Positions 15,151-21,697 of a DNA stretch of 25,712 nucleotides are shown here, one piece after another. The stretch is from NCBI GenBank assembly GCA_036655715.1, contig JAVVPO010000031.1:1-25712 (forward strand), read 5' to 3'. The stretch comes from JAVVPO01 sp036655715 (GTDB taxonomy: Bacteria; Bacillota; Clostridia; Lachnospirales; Cellulosilyticaceae). The notes below the pieces were generated by a model that ran no database searches, had not been told where the DNA came from, and saw only the letters and a program-made list of their open reading frames with translations. The stretch's first letter is position 1; the number at the start of each line of letters is the position of its first letter. The position numbers were made by a program, and so were the translations under genes.

Positions 15151-17547
15151 ATGAAATACAGTCCAGCTGAAATAGAGCAAAAATGGAGACAAAGATGGGA
15201 AGAAAATCCTATCAATGTAGAATCAGAAGATAAGAAAAATTACTACTGCCTAGATATGTTCCCATATCCATCAGGAAACGGGTTACACGTAGGACACTGG
15301 AGAGGCTATGTGCTTTCAGACGTATGGAGCAGATACCAAATCCTTCATGGACATTATGTACTTCATCCAATGGGATGGGATGCATTCGGTCTTCCAGCAG
15401 AGAACTACGCTATTCAGCAAAAAGTTCATCCATCAGTAGCAACAGCTAAAAATGTGGAAAACTTCAAGCGCCAATTAAAAGAAATCAGTGCAGTATACGA
15501 TTGGGATAAAGAAATTAGTACAACAGATCCAAACTACTACAAGTGGACACAATGGATATTCCTTAAAATGTTTGAAAATGGCTTAGCTTATGAAAAAGAA
15601 ATGCCAATCAACTGGTGTCCATCATGTAAGACAGGTCTTGCAAACGAAGAAGTAAAAGATGGTGAATGTGATCGTTGTGGATCTACAGTAACTAAGAAAA
15701 ATCTTCGTCAATGGATGCTTAAAATCACCCAGTATGCAGAAAGACTTCTTGATGACTTAGAAGGCTTAGAGTGGCCAGAAAAAGTTAAGAAAATGCAAGC
15801 TGACTGGATTGGTAAGAGTTACGGAGCAGAGATTGATTTTGCAGTAGATGAGATGGATGAAAAAATTAAAGTCTTTACAACAAGACCTGATACACTTTAC
15901 GGAGCAACATTCATGGTACTTGCACCAGAACATAGCTTAGTCATGGCACTTGCTACAGCTGAGCAAAAAAGAGAAGTAGAGAAGTATGTATTTGATGCTT
16001 CTACTAAATCTTCAGTAGATCGTATGTCAGATAAAGAAAAAACAGGCGTATTCCTTGGTAGATATGCAACTAATCCATTAAATGGTAAACAAGTACCTAT
16101 CTGGATTTCAGATTATGTACTTGCAGATTATGGAACAGGTGCTATCATGTGCGTACCAGCTCATGATGAGAGAGACTTTGCTTTTGCAACTAAATTTAAT
16201 TTGCCAATTGTTCCAGTTATTTCTAAAACAGGAGAAGCAGAAGAATTAACAGAAGCTTTCACTGAAGAAGGTATCATGGTGAACTCAGGTGAGTTTGATG
16301 GTATGAAATCAGCAGATGCAAAAGTTCAAATACCAGATTACCTAGAGTCAAAAGGAATTGGTACAAAAACAACGAACTACAAACTTCGTGACTGGGTATT
16401 CTCACGTCAAAGATATTGGGGAGAGCCAATCCCGGTAGTACACTGTGAGTGTTGTGGGGTAGTAGGGGTTAAAGAATCAGACCTTCCTATCATGCTTCCA
16501 GATGTAGAAAGCTATGAGCCAACAGGTACAGGAGAATCTCCACTTGCAGATATTCACGAGTGGGTAAACACAACTTGTCCAAAGTGTGGTAAACCAGCTA
16601 AGAGAGAGACAAACACTATGCCACAATGGGCGGGATCATCATGGTACTTCCTAAGATATCCAAACCCACACAACAATGAAGAACTTATTAGCCAAGAAGA
16701 TATGAAAAAATGGCTTCCAGTAGATATGTATGTAGGTGGTATTGAGCATGCGGTACTTCACTTGCTTTATGCTAGATTCTACACTAAATTCTTAAATGAT
16801 ATTGGAGTAGTAGACTTCCAAGAGCCATTCAAGCGTCTATTCAACCAAGGTATGGTTACTAAAGATGGCGCGAAGATGAGTAAATCAAAAGGAAACGTTG
16901 TTTCTCCAGATGAGCTTGTAGAGAAATATGGTTGTGACTCCCTTCGTATGTACGAACTATTCATCGGACCACCAGAACTAGATAGTGAGTGGGATGATAG
17001 AGGTATTGAAGGTGTATCTCGTTTCCTTAATAAAGTATGGAAACTTATTGCAGAAAACAAAGAAGTACCTGTTACAAGAGAGATGGAAAGAATCCGTCAC
17101 AAGATGGTATATGACATCACAACACGTATGGAAAACTTCAACCTTAATACCGTTGTAAGTGGATTCATGGAGTATACTAACAAATTAGTAGAAATCCAAA
17201 GAGCTGAGGGTGGTATTGACCACGAAACAATTAAAACAATTATTGTTCTTCTTGCACCATTCACACCTCACATTAGTGAAGAGCTTTGGGAGAGTATTGG
17301 TGAGAAGGAAAGCGTATTTGCAAATGCATGGCCAACATTTGATAAAGAAAAGATGGTTGAAGATGAAATGCAAATAGCTGTTCAAGTAAGCGGTAAAATG
17401 GCTGGTAAGATTACAGTTGCAGCAGATGAAGATGAAGCAAGTGTGCTTGCAAAAGCTCATGAAATCGCAGCATCTAAATTAGAGGGCAAACAAATTGTAA
17501 AAGAAATTTATGTGCCAGGTCGCATCGTAAATATTGTTGCAAAATAA
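15151..17547 (+). CDS. leuS: Leucyl-tRNA synthetase
   Basis: This class I synthetase charges tRNA-Leu. Its 798 residues fit the bacterial type. The HIGH motif is H-V-G-H at 46-49 in Y-P-S-G-N-G-L-H-V-G-H. The KMSKS motif is at 575-579. A zinc-finger-like C-P-S-C...C-D-R-C lies near 160-180. The CP1 editing domain follows, with T-T-R-P-D-T-L-Y-G-A-T-F and the conserved D-Y-G-T-G-A-I-M-C-V-P-A-H-D-x-R-D-F. A second Cys4 site (C-E-C-C...C-P-K-C) precedes the second half of the catalytic domain. AAAGGAGG lies about ten bases before the ATG. Expression is set by the T-box upstream. It is monocistronic, with its own terminator. Confidence 0.98.
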   Translation: MKYSPAEIEQKWRQRWEENPINVESEDKKNYYCLDMFPYPSGNGLHVGHWRGYVLSDVWSRYQILHGHYVLHPMGWDAFGLPAENYAIQQKVHPSVATAKNVENFKRQLKEISAVYDWDKEISTTDPNYYKWTQWIFLKMFENGLAYEKEMPINWCPSCKTGLANEEVKDGECDRCGSTVTKKNLRQWMLKITQYAERLLDDLEGLEWPEKVKKMQADWIGKSYGAEIDFAVDEMDEKIKVFTTRPDTLYGATFMVLAPEHSLVMALATAEQKREVEKYVFDASTKSSVDRMSDKEKTGVFLGRYATNPLNGKQVPIWISDYVLADYGTGAIMCVPAHDERDFAFATKFNLPIVPVISKTGEAEELTEAFTEEGIMVNSGEFDGMKSADAKVQIPDYLESKGIGTKTTNYKLRDWVFSRQRYWGEPIPVVHCECCGVVGVKESDLPIMLPDVESYEPTGTGESPLADIHEWVNTTCPKCGKPAKRETNTMPQWAGSSWYFLRYPNPHNNEELISQEDMKKWLPVDMYVGGIEHAVLHLLYARFYTKFLNDIGVVDFQEPFKRLFNQGMVTKDGAKMSKSKGNVVSPDELVEKYGCDSLRMYELFIGPPELDSEWDDRGIEGVSRFLNKVWKLIAENKEVPVTREMERIRHKMVYDITTRMENFNLNTVVSGFMEYTNKLVEIQRAEGGIDHETIKTIIVLLAPFTPHISEELWESIGEKESVFANAWPTFDKEKMVEDEMQIAVQVSGKMAGKITVAADEDEASVLAKAHEIAASKLEGKQIVKEIYVPGRIVNIVAK

Positions 17548-17566
17548 GAAAAGAGTATAAATAAAG

Positions 17567-17604
17567 AAAAAAGTCCTTCCTCAGACAAGAGGAAGGACTT
17601 TTTT
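17567..17604. terminator. Bidirectional intrinsic terminator after leuS
   Basis: A 16-bp perfect stem (17567-17582 with 17589-17604) closes a 6-base loop, with T-runs on both strands. It ends leuS and probably the convergent small-gene pair. Confidence 0.92.
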
Positions 17605-17692
17605 TATTAGAAAAGGAGGACGAAAGTAGTTAGTTCATACTTCTAATATATGCACGTGATGTGAAATAAATGTTAGTAAAATAGATAAATTA

Positions 17693-17965
17693 TTAATTTT
17701 TACTATTATTCATCATCATAGTGATGATAGCATCAAACTGACTGCGTTTGTTAGCAGGAAGGTTAGAACGAAGGTGTTGCATTAAAACTTGTTGCTGAGC
17801 AGGGCTAAGATTAACATTATACTTTTGGGCTTCTGTAGAGATGGTCATGAGTGTTGTTAAGACTTCATTACTATTTTTACCGTGTAACCCATTTAATTTA
17901 CGTTCTAATGAAAGTAGAAAATTCTTATCTAATCCTTGAAAAGCTGGATGATCATAAAATCCCAT
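17693..17965 (-). CDS. Small helical protein, member of a local family with a shared motif
   Basis: The protein has 90 residues, is predicted to be all-helical, and has no signal or membrane segment. Residues 61-85 (L-M-Q-H-L-R-S-N-L-P-A-N-K-R-S-Q-F-D...) match a helix-turn-helix-like pattern that recurs in the next gene (three times) and in the gene at 18605. The pattern is hydrophobic-x-x-P/N-hydrophobic-L/M-(P/D/S)-x-x-(K/R/Q), then a hydrophobic heptad-like helix. AAGGAGGT lies just upstream of the ATG. It follows the neighbouring gene by 12 bases in one operon. I do not recognise a named family. Confidence 0.65.
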   Translation of the reverse strand: MGFYDHPAFQGLDKNFLLSLERKLNGLHGKNSNEVLTTLMTISTEAQKYNVNLSPAQQQVLMQHLRSNLPANKRSQFDAIITMMMNNSKN

Positions 17966-17977
17966 ATAAATACCTCC

Positions 17978-18484
17978 TTATTTAGCATTGAAAAAAGTAG
18001 TGAATAGATTAAGTAGCTGTTTTTGATTATCATCTAATAAAGGCGAAACAGCTTGTAAAATACTGGCAGGTGAAATAGATGCAGTATTATTCGTTTGAGG
18101 TGATACGTGTTCTGGTTCTACACTGTTATCGTTATAGAAAGATGTAGGAAGGTCAGAAGACTCGGTAGTTTTCGTAGAGATAATAGACCGAACTTCTTTA
18201 AGTTTCATAACTGCATCTATAATGTAAGCTTTTTCAGGAGATAAGTTAGCTCTCACATTATGAAGTAAATCTTCTTCCCAATTATTTTGTCTAGTTAAGG
18301 AAAGTTCATTAACTACATTTTCATCATTATAAGCATTAATCGTATTAACAAGTTCTAAGAATTTAAGACCTACAGCTATATTTTTTTGCACATCTCTATC
18401 AAGATAAGGAATCATGCATTTACAAACTCTCATGAACTCGGAATTTACTTTGTCGTCTAGTGGATTGTTGCTATAAGAGGACAT
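17978..18484 (-). CDS. Helical protein with three copies of the shared motif, unknown
   Basis: The 168-residue protein has three motif copies, at about residues 22-45 (C-M-I-P-Y-L-D-R-D-V-Q-K), 74-98 (N-V-R-A-N-L-S-P-E-K-A) and 142-165 (A-V-S-P-L-L-D-D-N-Q-K-Q). A Ser/Thr/Asn-rich, probably disordered linker (about 102-138) separates the second and third. There is no membrane segment. AGGAG lies before the ATG. It is the first gene of a two-gene operon with the 90-residue protein. A CATAAATTA element lies upstream (18525-18517, minus) but lacks a matching -35, so I do not call a promoter. Confidence 0.65.
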   Translation of the reverse strand: MSSYSNNPLDDKVNSEFMRVCKCMIPYLDRDVQKNIAVGLKFLELVNTINAYNDENVVNELSLTRQNNWEEDLLHNVRANLSPEKAYIIDAVMKLKEVRSIISTKTTESSDLPTSFYNDNSVEPEHVSPQTNNTASISPASILQAVSPLLDDNQKQLLNLFTTFFNAK

Positions 18485-18604
18485 AAAAGCACTCCTTTCA
18501 AATATAGTTCTCTTAATAATTTATGAGGAATGCATGGTTTATTAGAACTAAGTAGGTTATTTTTAGAAAAAGCTATGAATACATTATAATGAAAGGGTAT
18601 GTAA

Positions 18605-19000
18605 ATGAGGGTGATCGAGATGAATAAGAACTTACTTCAAATTAATATAGAAAGAGACTTAACTGAGATACTAAGGCTTATTGAAGATTATATGAATCGT
18701 ACTTATATAAAAGAGATAGAACAGGAGATGCATAAATGCAAAGCGTTTTGTGAGGAGAATCCCTGTAAAGAAGTACAATTACTGACAGCACTTAGACCTT
18801 TTATGCCTATGGAAAGACAAAATACATTTCAGGAGCTCTCAGAGCTTCTAAAGTATGAGCAAGTAGCGCAGGAGCTTATTCCTGTACTCATGCATACGGG
18901 TACAAGAGAAAAACCTTCAGATCAGGAAAGAATAAAGCAATTTGTTATTAAGTTATTAATCTACAAGCTTATGTTTAGAGGAGAAGAAAAGCACCGTTAG
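18605..19000 (+). CDS. Helical protein with one shared motif, unknown
   Basis: The protein has 131 residues from the ATG at 18605, predicted to be helical and probably coiled-coil in its first third (residues 15-50). Residues 59-83 (L-L-T-A-L-R-P-F-M-P-M-E-R-Q-N) carry the same motif as the two genes on the opposite strand. Three cysteines lie at 45, 49 and 54. An alternative ATG at 18620 follows GAGGGTGA and would shorten it by five residues, and both starts are plausible. A TATAAT at 18585-18590 lacks a good -35. The TAG stop is inside the terminator stem. Confidence 0.65.
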   Translation: MRVIEMNKNLLQINIERDLTEILRLIEDYMNRTYIKEIEQEMHKCKAFCEENPCKEVQLLTALRPFMPMERQNTFQELSELLKYEQVAQELIPVLMHTGTREKPSDQERIKQFVIKLLIYKLMFRGEEKHR

Positions 19001-19018
19001 AAAATTTCTAACGATGCT
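18990..19018. terminator. Intrinsic terminator, probably bidirectional
   Basis: AGCA-C-CGTTAGAA (18990-19002) pairs with TTCTAACG-A-TGCT (19006-19018) with one internal mismatch, followed by CTTTATTT. It lies between two convergent transcription units. The stop codon at 18998-19000 is in the stem. Confidence 0.8.
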
Positions 19019-19040
19019 CTTTATTTATGAATTTATTATC

Positions 19041-19244
19041 TTAGCAAAACATATCTTTTTTACAGATAACAAATAAAATAACGATCCATACTAAAGCATT
19101 GCTTACACCAAAGTTTGAAAATAAGCAGCTAAGTTGTTCTAAAATATTAGGAAGAATACAAGTATTTGATAAAAGTAGAAATGCTACAACAATCCATATC
19201 CAATTATTTCCTAACATACAGCCTAAACGATCTAGTTCACCCAT
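19041..19244 (-). CDS. Small two-pass membrane protein (Trp-rich segments)
   Basis: The 67-residue protein has two hydrophobic segments, N-N-W-I-W-I-V-V-A-F-L-L-L (about 13-25) and L-V-W-I-V-I-L-F-V-I-C (about 51-61), joined by a short Cys-containing linker. AGGAGGT lies before the ATG. It is 26 bases from the next upstream gene, so it belongs to the same operon. It shares the W-x-W-I / W-I-V-I pattern with the neighbouring tiny membrane proteins. Function unknown. Confidence 0.65.
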   Translation of the reverse strand: MGELDRLGCMLGNNWIWIVVAFLLLSNTCILPNILEQLSCLFSNFGVSNALVWIVILFVICKKDMFC

Positions 19245-19270
19245 GATCTCTACCTCCTGATAGTTAAAGT

Positions 19271-19543
19271 TTAATGATTTTTACCGCCTTCAAGAAGTTT
19301 ATCACCAAAGAGTAAGACGGCAACAAGTATAATTATAGTCCAGTTTAATGATTCATTATCCGTTTTAAGCTTACTTTGATTGTTACAAAGTAGATATAAT
19401 CCTACCCCTATAATGAGTAGGGTAAGTGTATTGTTATCACCAAATAGAGATAATAAAGAGCCAGAAGAAGCTTTTGTATAGTTCCTGTCGATAAAGCTAT
19501 CATTCTCCATATATGGAGAGAAATCATTTATATTTTGAGACAT
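19271..19543 (-). CDS. Small two-pass membrane protein, same local family
   Basis: The 90-residue protein has a polar N-terminus of about 30 residues, then L-F-G-D-N-N-T-L-T-L-L-I-I-G-V-G-L-Y-L-L (about 33-52), a short polar turn, and L-N-W-T-I-I-I-L-V-A-V-L-L-F-G-D (about 66-81). The repeated L-F-G-D and N-W-T-I-I-I elements tie it to its neighbours. AGGGGG precedes the ATG. It is followed by the 67-residue gene in the same orientation. No known family is recognised. Confidence 0.65.
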   Translation of the reverse strand: MSQNINDFSPYMENDSFIDRNYTKASSGSLLSLFGDNNTLTLLIIGVGLYLLCNNQSKLKTDNESLNWTIIILVAVLLFGDKLLEGGKNH

Positions 19544-19614
19544 ATAAAATCCCCCTTAATACGTATATAACTAGCTTATTATCTCTATTGGTCAAAAATG
19601 CAAGATTTAGTAAA

Positions 19615-19815
19615 TTAGATTAAGCATTGGCTTTTAGCAAAGTAAAGGCCAGCAGCGATAACAATGATCCAAGTCCAGTCCATACCACCACAAGAAGTAT
19701 TACAGCTGTTACCACCAAAAATGTTGCTAATAGAATCTATAATATTATTATCAGAACCACATAAAAGAATAAATGCAGCGATTATTATTAACCATGTGTA
19801 GTTGTTATTAAACAT
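19615..19815 (-). CDS. Small two-pass membrane protein, same local family
   Basis: The 66-residue protein is almost an internal duplication: N-Y-T-W-L-I-I-I-A-A-F-I-L-L-C-G-S-D-N-N (about 5-24) and M-D-W-T-W-I-I-V-I-A-A-G-L-Y-F-A (about 45-60), joined by a Gly/Asn/Cys-rich turn. AGGATGG precedes the ATG. A sigma-K-like promoter motif lies 60 bases upstream, and no clear terminator separates it from the two genes downstream, so all three may be one operon. Confidence 0.7.
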   Translation of the reverse strand: MFNNNYTWLIIIAAFILLCGSDNNIIDSISNIFGGNSCNTSCGGMDWTWIIVIAAGLYFAKSQCLI

Positions 19816-19874
19816 AAAATTACCATCCTTTCATTCGTTACGGTGAAAGTAATTAAAAGTAATTACTTCAATAT

Positions 19875-19902
19875 TATCTTATGAAAAATGGTAAAAAATG
19901 TT
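19875..19902 (-). promoter_or_regulatory. Candidate sigma-K-like promoter of the small membrane protein genes
   Basis: On the minus strand AACA (19902-19899) and CATAAGATA (19883-19875) are 16 bases apart between the core AC and CATA, matching mACm-N16/17-CATAnnnTA. The distance to the start codon (60 bases) equals that of the similar motif before the Cys-rich gene. This would mean late mother-cell expression if the host sporulates. Confidence 0.4.
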
Positions 19903-19923
19903 ACATGTGGTAAAAAATATTTA

Positions 19924-20112
19924 TTACTTTTCTTTCATTTCTAAAAGAAGCAACACAAGAATAATCATAATCAAAAAATTATCAGGGCTAGATGTGGCTT
20001 GAGTAGTTGGTGTGTTATCAGGTTTAATAATTTTTTTTTGTTTAGGCTGATGCGCTTTAAAGGCTCTATCAATATCTTCATGATTCATCTCTTCACGAGT
20101 AAAAATTTTCAT
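19924..20112 (-). CDS. Small C-terminally anchored membrane protein, unknown
   Basis: The 62-residue protein has a charged N-terminal half (K-I-F-T-R-E-E-M-N-H-E-D-I-D), a basic and Thr/Pro-rich linker, and one membrane helix at about 44-58 followed by E-M-K-E-K. Tail-anchored topology with the N-terminus inside is likely. AGGGGG lies upstream of the ATG. It is in the same orientation as the three two-pass genes but has only one helix and no Trp pattern. Function unknown. Confidence 0.6.
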   Translation of the reverse strand: MKIFTREEMNHEDIDRAFKAHQPKQKKIIKPDNTPTTQATSSPDNFLIMIILVLLLLEMKEK

Positions 20113-20207
20113 AGACTATACCCCCTAGGTAGTATGAAATCCTAATCTCTAATATGTATATGAGAAAGACAAGAAGATTATCATTAAATAACGTGGAATG
20201 AAGGTTA

Positions 20208-20246
20208 TTGACATGTTAGGTATAATTGTATACAATCATACCTAAC
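20208..20246 (+). promoter_or_regulatory. Promoter and operator-like palindrome of the citrate-isocitrate operon
   Basis: TTGACA (20208-20213), a 17-base spacer and TACAAT (20231-20236) form a near-consensus promoter. A 32-bp palindrome (20215-20246) covers the spacer and -10: outer arms GTTAGGTAT and ATACCTAAC are perfect, the core ATTGTATACAAT is perfect, and one pair (20224/20237) mismatches. This is the layout of a repressor operator. The regulator is unknown and not encoded nearby. Confidence 0.8.
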
Positions 20247-20300
20247 TAAAGATTTAGAATAATTCAAAGTAATATAAATTTATATAATAGGAGGGATAGT

Positions 20301-21668
20301 ATGTTTGAGAGAGATAAAAGAAGTAACTTATTGGAATTACCAGAGTATAGATATCAATTAGAAGAGGTCGATAATCCTAGAATGTTTAGAGAATTTTATC
20401 CTTATGAAGAAATTCCAAAAGTAGCATTTAATAATATCCGTGTACCCATGTTTATGCCAGAGGAGATTTGGATAACAGATACTACCTTTAGAGATGGGCA
20501 ACAATCTAGATCCCCCTATACAGTAGAGCAAATGGTACACATCTATAAGTTACTTAGCAAACTAAGTGGACCCAAAGGTGTCATTAGACAAACGGAATTC
20601 TTTCTTTATAGTGAGAAAGATAGAAAAGCTGTAGAGCAGTGTATGACACTTGGCTACGAATTTCCTGAGATTACTTCATGGATTCGTGCATCTAAACAAG
20701 ATTTTCAGTTAGTCAAGCAAATGGGGATTAAGGAAACGGGAATCCTTGTAAGCTGCTCGGATTATCACATCTTCCACAAACTACATATGAAACGCTCACA
20801 AGCGATAGAGCATTACTTAAGAGTAGTGAAAGAATGTATAGAAGCTGGTATTAAGCCTAGATGTCATTTTGAGGATATTACGCGTGCAGATATATTCCAT
20901 TTTGTCATTCCTTTTGTAAGAGAACTTATGAAACTTATGGATGAAACAGGAATACCAGTCAAAATACGTGCTTGTGACACTATGGGTTATGGCGTGAGCT
21001 ATCCCGGGGCAATGTTGCCAAGAAGTGTACCAGGTATCATTCATAGCTTGCACAAGGATGGGGGAGTACCTCATGAACTTATTGAATGGCATGGGCATAA
21101 TGACTTTTATAGAGCAGTAGCTAATTCTTCTGTAGCATGGCTTTATGGATGTAGTGCCATTAACTGTTCGCTCTTTGGAATAGGAGAAAGAACGGGTAAT
21201 ACGCCTCTAGAGGCAATGGTTGTTGAATATGCACAGCTTAGAGGGACGCTAGATGGAATGGATACACGTGTGATTACAGAGCTTGTACGTTACTATGAAG
21301 AGGTCATTGGTGAACATATACCAGACCGTACACCTTTTGTAGGGAAGAATTTCAATGTAACACGTGCAGGAATTCATGCAGATGGGCTTCTTAAAAATGA
21401 AGAAATTTATAATATATTTGATACAGAAAAATTACTTGATAGACCTGTACGTGTAGCAATTAGTAATACATCTGGGCTTGCAGGTATTGCGCACTGGATT
21501 AATACCAATCCAAATATACAAGGGTTTAATCAAATTAATAAAGGACATCCGCTATGCTATGTTATCAAAAACTGGGTAGATAAAGAGTATGACGAAGGCC
21601 GGGTAACGGTCATTACAGATAAAGAGTTAGAAGAAATAATTTCTAAATATACAGAAAATAATATATAA
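20301..21668 (+). CDS. Putative Re-type citrate synthase (isopropylmalate/homocitrate synthase superfamily)
   Basis: The 455-residue HMGL-like TIM-barrel protein carries the superfamily start I-T-D-T-T-F-R-D-G-Q-Q (58-68), metal ligands D60 and the H264-G-H266-N-D pair, and G-I-G-E-R-T-G-N-T-P-L-E at 293-304. Its N-terminal extension (M-F-E-R-D-K-R-S-N-L) and gene order with aconitase and isocitrate dehydrogenase fit the Re-citrate synthases known from anaerobes such as Clostridium kluyveri. These condense acetyl-CoA and oxaloacetate with opposite stereochemistry to the usual enzyme. True 2-isopropylmalate synthases have a C-terminal leucine-binding domain that I do not see, and no leuB/C/D genes are adjacent. 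Homocitrate synthase is the main alternative. AGGAGGG precedes the ATG. Confidence 0.75.
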   Translation: MFERDKRSNLLELPEYRYQLEEVDNPRMFREFYPYEEIPKVAFNNIRVPMFMPEEIWITDTTFRDGQQSRSPYTVEQMVHIYKLLSKLSGPKGVIRQTEFFLYSEKDRKAVEQCMTLGYEFPEITSWIRASKQDFQLVKQMGIKETGILVSCSDYHIFHKLHMKRSQAIEHYLRVVKECIEAGIKPRCHFEDITRADIFHFVIPFVRELMKLMDETGIPVKIRACDTMGYGVSYPGAMLPRSVPGIIHSLHKDGGVPHELIEWHGHNDFYRAVANSSVAWLYGCSAINCSLFGIGERTGNTPLEAMVVEYAQLRGTLDGMDTRVITELVRYYEEVIGEHIPDRTPFVGKNFNVTRAGIHADGLLKNEEIYNIFDTEKLLDRPVRVAISNTSGLAGIAHWINTNPNIQGFNQINKGHPLCYVIKNWVDKEYDEGRVTVITDKELEEIISKYTENNI

Positions 21669-21697
21669 TAAGTGCAAGTAAACTAAGGAGGTTGGAT

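Noticed and set aside
18517..18525. Sigma-K-like -10 (CATAAATTA) before the 18484 gene
   Set aside because: No AC at 16-17 bases upstream. A lone -10 match is expected by chance in AT-rich DNA.
19853..19866. Palindromic TAATTACTT/AAGTAATTA-like repeats near the small membrane protein promoter
   Set aside because: The repeat units are very short and AT-only with no clear relation to the promoter elements, so I could not separate them from chance.
17693..20112. Toxin-antitoxin or bacteriocin locus in the small-gene cluster
   Set aside because: The small hydrophobic proteins could suggest type I toxins or bacteriocins, but there is no antisense RNA promoter, leader peptide with double-Gly site, immunity gene or transporter nearby.
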